Origin: Roseiconus nitratireducens
GTDB lineage: Bacteria > Planctomycetota > Planctomycetia > Pirellulales > Pirellulaceae
Assembly: GCF_008629675.1 (NCBI RefSeq)
Contig: NZ_VWOX01000006.1
Coordinates: 186,001-250,000, forward strand
DNA length: 64,000 nt
Reading direction: 5' to 3'
Below, in pieces: positions 61,878-64,000 of this stretch (position 1 is its first letter; each line of letters opens with the position of its first letter). The translations under genes and the position numbers were made by a program. Below the pieces are notes generated by a model. That model saw only the letters and a program-made list of their open reading frames with translations. It searched no databases and was not told the origin of the DNA.

Positions 61878-63266
61878 TCAATGCTGCGCGGCTCCGGTAT
61901 CCGGTGCCTTTGGTTGCCCGATCAATCGACGTGCCAACGGCCCTACCGAAAGTCCTTGGACGACGATCGAAAAGACCACCACGCCGTACGTCACGGTCAG
62001 GAAGAGGTCGCGGTTCATGTCCTCGGTCAACTGCAATGCCAATGCGATTGAGATTCCGCCGCGGAGGCCGCCCCAAGTCATCATGGTCAGCGAATGCGGT
62101 ACAAAATTCAGCCGTTTGGAAAACAGCCAAACCGGAACCAATAGAGATAGAAACCGCGCGGCGAGTACGAGGGCAATTGCGACCAGTGACGCGTATAGGT
62201 ACCCGGGCTCAACGTGCAAGATCAAGATTTCCAGCCCGATAAGCACGAACAGAATCGCGTTCATCAGCATGTCGACCATTTCCCAGAAATGATCGAGGTA
62301 CTTTTCCGTTTGCGCCGACATCGATCGGCCTCGCGCCGCATCACTGCCCACGATCAACCCCGCCACAACAATCGCCAGTGGCCCCGAGACGTGCAGCGCC
62401 GCCGCGAGCGAGTAGCCTCCCATGACACACGCTAGCGAGATCATGATTTCGATCTCATAGTCGTCGATCGATCGCATCATCAGGAACACCAACGTTCCGA
62501 GCACGATCCCCAGCACGATCCCGCCTCCCACTTCCACCAGAAACAATTCGGCAATCCCGGCGAAAGACGATTCGCCGTGCATTTCTGGTGGGGGTGATGT
62601 GTTCTCAAGAGTCTCCGCGCCCGGATCAGAAAAGGATTCCGCGACCGCCTCCGACGTCGTCATCCCCGGATCGTGAACCGTGGTCGAGTAGGATCCGCTG
62701 GAAGCAATTCCAAAGACCGTCAGGAAGACCACGACTCCCACACCGTCGTTGAACAGCGACTCTCCAACGATCTTCGTTTCCAACGCTTTGGGCACGCCGG
62801 CCGTCCTCAAGATGCCAAGAACAGCGATCGGGTCCGTTGGCGAAATGAGGGCACCGAACAACAAGCAGTGAATGAATTGGACGTTCAAACCCAATGCATT
62901 GAATGCGAAGTAGGCACCGGTTCCCACCAGCATCGTGGAAGCCAAAACGCCCAGCGTCGAAAACGTCAGAATGGGCCATCGCTGGACCCGCAATTGATCG
63001 AAATTGGTGTTCAAGGCTCCCGCGAAAAGCAGAAACCCGAGCATGATGTCAAGCAGCACTTCTTGGAAATCAATCGATCCGATCAATGCTTGCGCGTAGT
63101 CCAGGATTCGATCGTTGAACCATGCGCTGGCATGGACCAACATGGTGAAGGCGATCGCGACGAGCATCAGACCGATCGTCTTGGGAAGTTTCAAAAACCG
63201 GACGTTGATGAAACCAAACACGGCCGCCAGGGCGACGATGACTGAAGTGATGCTGAACAGATTCAT
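61878..63266 (-). CDS. CPA1-type sodium/proton antiporter
   Basis: A 462-residue membrane protein with about 12 hydrophobic segments. Family landmarks are LISPTDPIAVLGILR, GESLFNDGVGVVVF (the Asn-Asp ion-binding pair) and MTWGGLRGGISIALAL. A hydrophilic, Ser/Glu-rich insert (about residues 185-235) splits the middle. The likely role is Na+ or K+ exchange for protons. The start at 63266 (MNLFSITSVIVALAAVFG) is chosen because membrane segment 1 begins there; the upstream frame reaches 63476 but reads as non-coding. Confidence 0.92.
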   Translation of the reverse strand: MNLFSITSVIVALAAVFGFINVRFLKLPKTIGLMLVAIAFTMLVHASAWFNDRILDYAQALIGSIDFQEVLLDIMLGFLLFAGALNTNFDQLRVQRWPILTFSTLGVLASTMLVGTGAYFAFNALGLNVQFIHCLLFGALISPTDPIAVLGILRTAGVPKALETKIVGESLFNDGVGVVVFLTVFGIASSGSYSTTVHDPGMTTSEAVAESFSDPGAETLENTSPPPEMHGESSFAGIAELFLVEVGGGIVLGIVLGTLVFLMMRSIDDYEIEIMISLACVMGGYSLAAALHVSGPLAIVVAGLIVGSDAARGRSMSAQTEKYLDHFWEMVDMLMNAILFVLIGLEILILHVEPGYLYASLVAIALVLAARFLSLLVPVWLFSKRLNFVPHSLTMMTWGGLRGGISIALALQLTEDMNRDLFLTVTYGVVVFSIVVQGLSVGPLARRLIGQPKAPDTGAAQH

Positions 63267-63356
63267 TGACGTGTGACACCCAAAACGCACCGACGGCAAA
63301 GCGGTTGTCATAGTGAAATAAGCGTCGGCATGGAAGTCCAGCCGCGGCCGCCACCG

Positions 63357-63533
63357 CCTCGCTGTCGGGCTCCGCGGGGGAACGCACCGCTCGCTGGCTC
63401 CGGTATCTGAACTGGCCGGCCGGAGGCTGCCGGCTATCCGGTTCCAAGGCGGGAGCCTGGGAACCAGGGTATTCATTCTCGCTGGCGGGCTCCGCCCGGG
63501 AACGGGCTGCCCGCTGGCTTCGCCAGTTCCCTG
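63357..63533. repeat. Duplicated GC-rich palindromic repeats upstream of the antiporter
   Basis: Two related copies, 63357-63412 and 63478-63533, share CTCGCTG.CGGGCTCCGC, GGGAACG and CGCTGGCT.CG. Between them are further short inverted repeats (GCCGGAGGCTGCCGGC; GTTCCAAGG/CCTGGGAAC). No coding signal is seen. Confidence 0.6.
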
Positions 63534-63539
63534 TTGCCG

Positions 63540-64000
63540 CTACTCGCCCGCAGCCTCCGATTCCAATCCTGCCGCCTGTTTGGCGAATCGCAGAGTCCGC
63601 TGGCCGTCGTACATCGTTTCGCCTTGCATTCGCATACCGACTTTTTCGAGCACACGAATTGAGGCACCATTGGCTGGCAGCACCAAAGCGATGACTTCAT
63701 CCAAGCCCAACGTTTCGAAACCGTAGCGAAGGCTGGCGTTGCAGGCCTCGGTCGCAAGGCCCTGACCCCAATACTCCGGTAGGAACCGATAGCCCACGTC
63801 GACCGCGTCTAGATCGGGCAAATACTTCAGGCCGCAGAATCCGATGACGCGTTGAGTCCGCTTCAGAACACAGGCCCAACGTCCAAATCCGACCACATCA
63901 AAGTCGGGGTACGCCGCGATCGCTTCCCGCGCCTCATCCAACGAGGAAATCAACGGCTCGCCGGTGAAACGCATCACGGCGGGATTGCCATTGAGCGTGA
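63540..64000 (-). CDS. GNAT family N-acetyltransferase, N-terminus outside window
   Basis: An open frame of at least 153 codons. The C-terminal GNAT core is clear: VDVGYRFLPEYWGQGLATEACNA (acetyl-CoA-binding region, seen as GYRFLPEYWGQGLATEA) and LPANGASIRVLEKVGMR. The reading frame continues upstream to the window edge as TLNGNPAVMRFTGEPL, the usual RimJ/RimL-type pattern, so the true start is outside. Possible substrates are ribosomal proteins or small amines. Confidence 0.88.
   Translation of the reverse strand, partial: TLNGNPAVMRFTGEPLISSLDEAREAIAAYPDFDVVGFGRWACVLKRTQRVIGFCGLKYLPDLDAVDVGYRFLPEYWGQGLATEACNASLRYGFETLGLDEVIALVLPANGASIRVLEKVGMRMQGETMYDGQRTLRFAKQAAGLESEAAGE

Overview
The window looks like a chromosomal segment of a marine planctomycete of the Rhodopirellula/Pirellulales type; this is inferred from gene content, not from a marker-gene comparison. 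The signs are: a giant surface protein whose N-terminus carries the LEPR-XLL-like motif (LETRALLSA), a PEP-CTERM protein, a DUF1592/PSCyt1 plus DUF1552 gene pair, a Tat-exported Gfo/Idh/MocA oxidoreductase, a sulfatase, a fused tandem UvrA, and GC-rich coding DNA that produces many long antisense shadow ORFs. No rRNA, tRNA, CRISPR array, insertion sequence or prophage was seen.

Layout. 1-4892 (minus) is the start of a giant secreted metalloprotease/adhesin cut by the left edge. Its 560-nt leader (4893-5560) carries a c-di-GMP-I (GEMM-I) riboswitch on the minus strand, with a TTGACA box just upstream and a terminator-like hairpin before the gene. 5757-7065 holds a PEP-CTERM protein with its terminator and a small secreted protein. 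7155-11081 is a DUF1592-DUF1552 operon. 11197-14025 is alaS, followed upstream by a lipoprotein gene. 15492-21950 (plus) is a four-gene cluster: a degenerate YhaN/SMC-like ATPase fused to two DUF4332 domains, a free-standing RNA polymerase alpha-CTD-like protein, and two proteins with arrestin-like beta-sandwich character, the first a membrane protein. 22414-30072 encodes a 2144-residue double UvrA and an RNA methyltransferase-like protein.

30492-34498 holds a zinc-ribbon membrane protein and an exported oxidoreductase, facing an NHL-repeat protein at 34605-35645. 35789-38456 is a tightly overlapping operon: a Sua5/TsaC-YwlE fusion, rpiB and holB, convergent with map. 40263-46566 is a type II secretion/type IV pilus-like set (a secretin-like protein made only of N-domains, GspE, GspF), followed by a myo-inositol oxygenase gene. 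47866-57707 is a mixed block: an esterase, a CBS protein, a PAC2 protein, DUF2267, an Atg22-like transporter, a coiled-coil protein, a COG1926 phosphoribosyltransferase, a COG2187 kinase and PRPP synthetase. Much of it resembles energy/stress islands of other bacteria. 57757-64000 ends with a sulfatase, a large carboxypeptidase-regulatory-like protein, a CPA1 antiporter and a GNAT acetyltransferase cut by the right edge.

Intergenic space holds several dispersed repeat families. The clearest has 18-bp perfect terminal inverted repeats, and all three copies sit within about 10 bases of a plus-strand stop codon. The most promising items for new biology are the riboswitch-controlled adhesin, the YhaN-DUF4332/alpha-CTD/arrestin-like cluster, the barrel-less secretin set and the Sua5-YwlE fusion.
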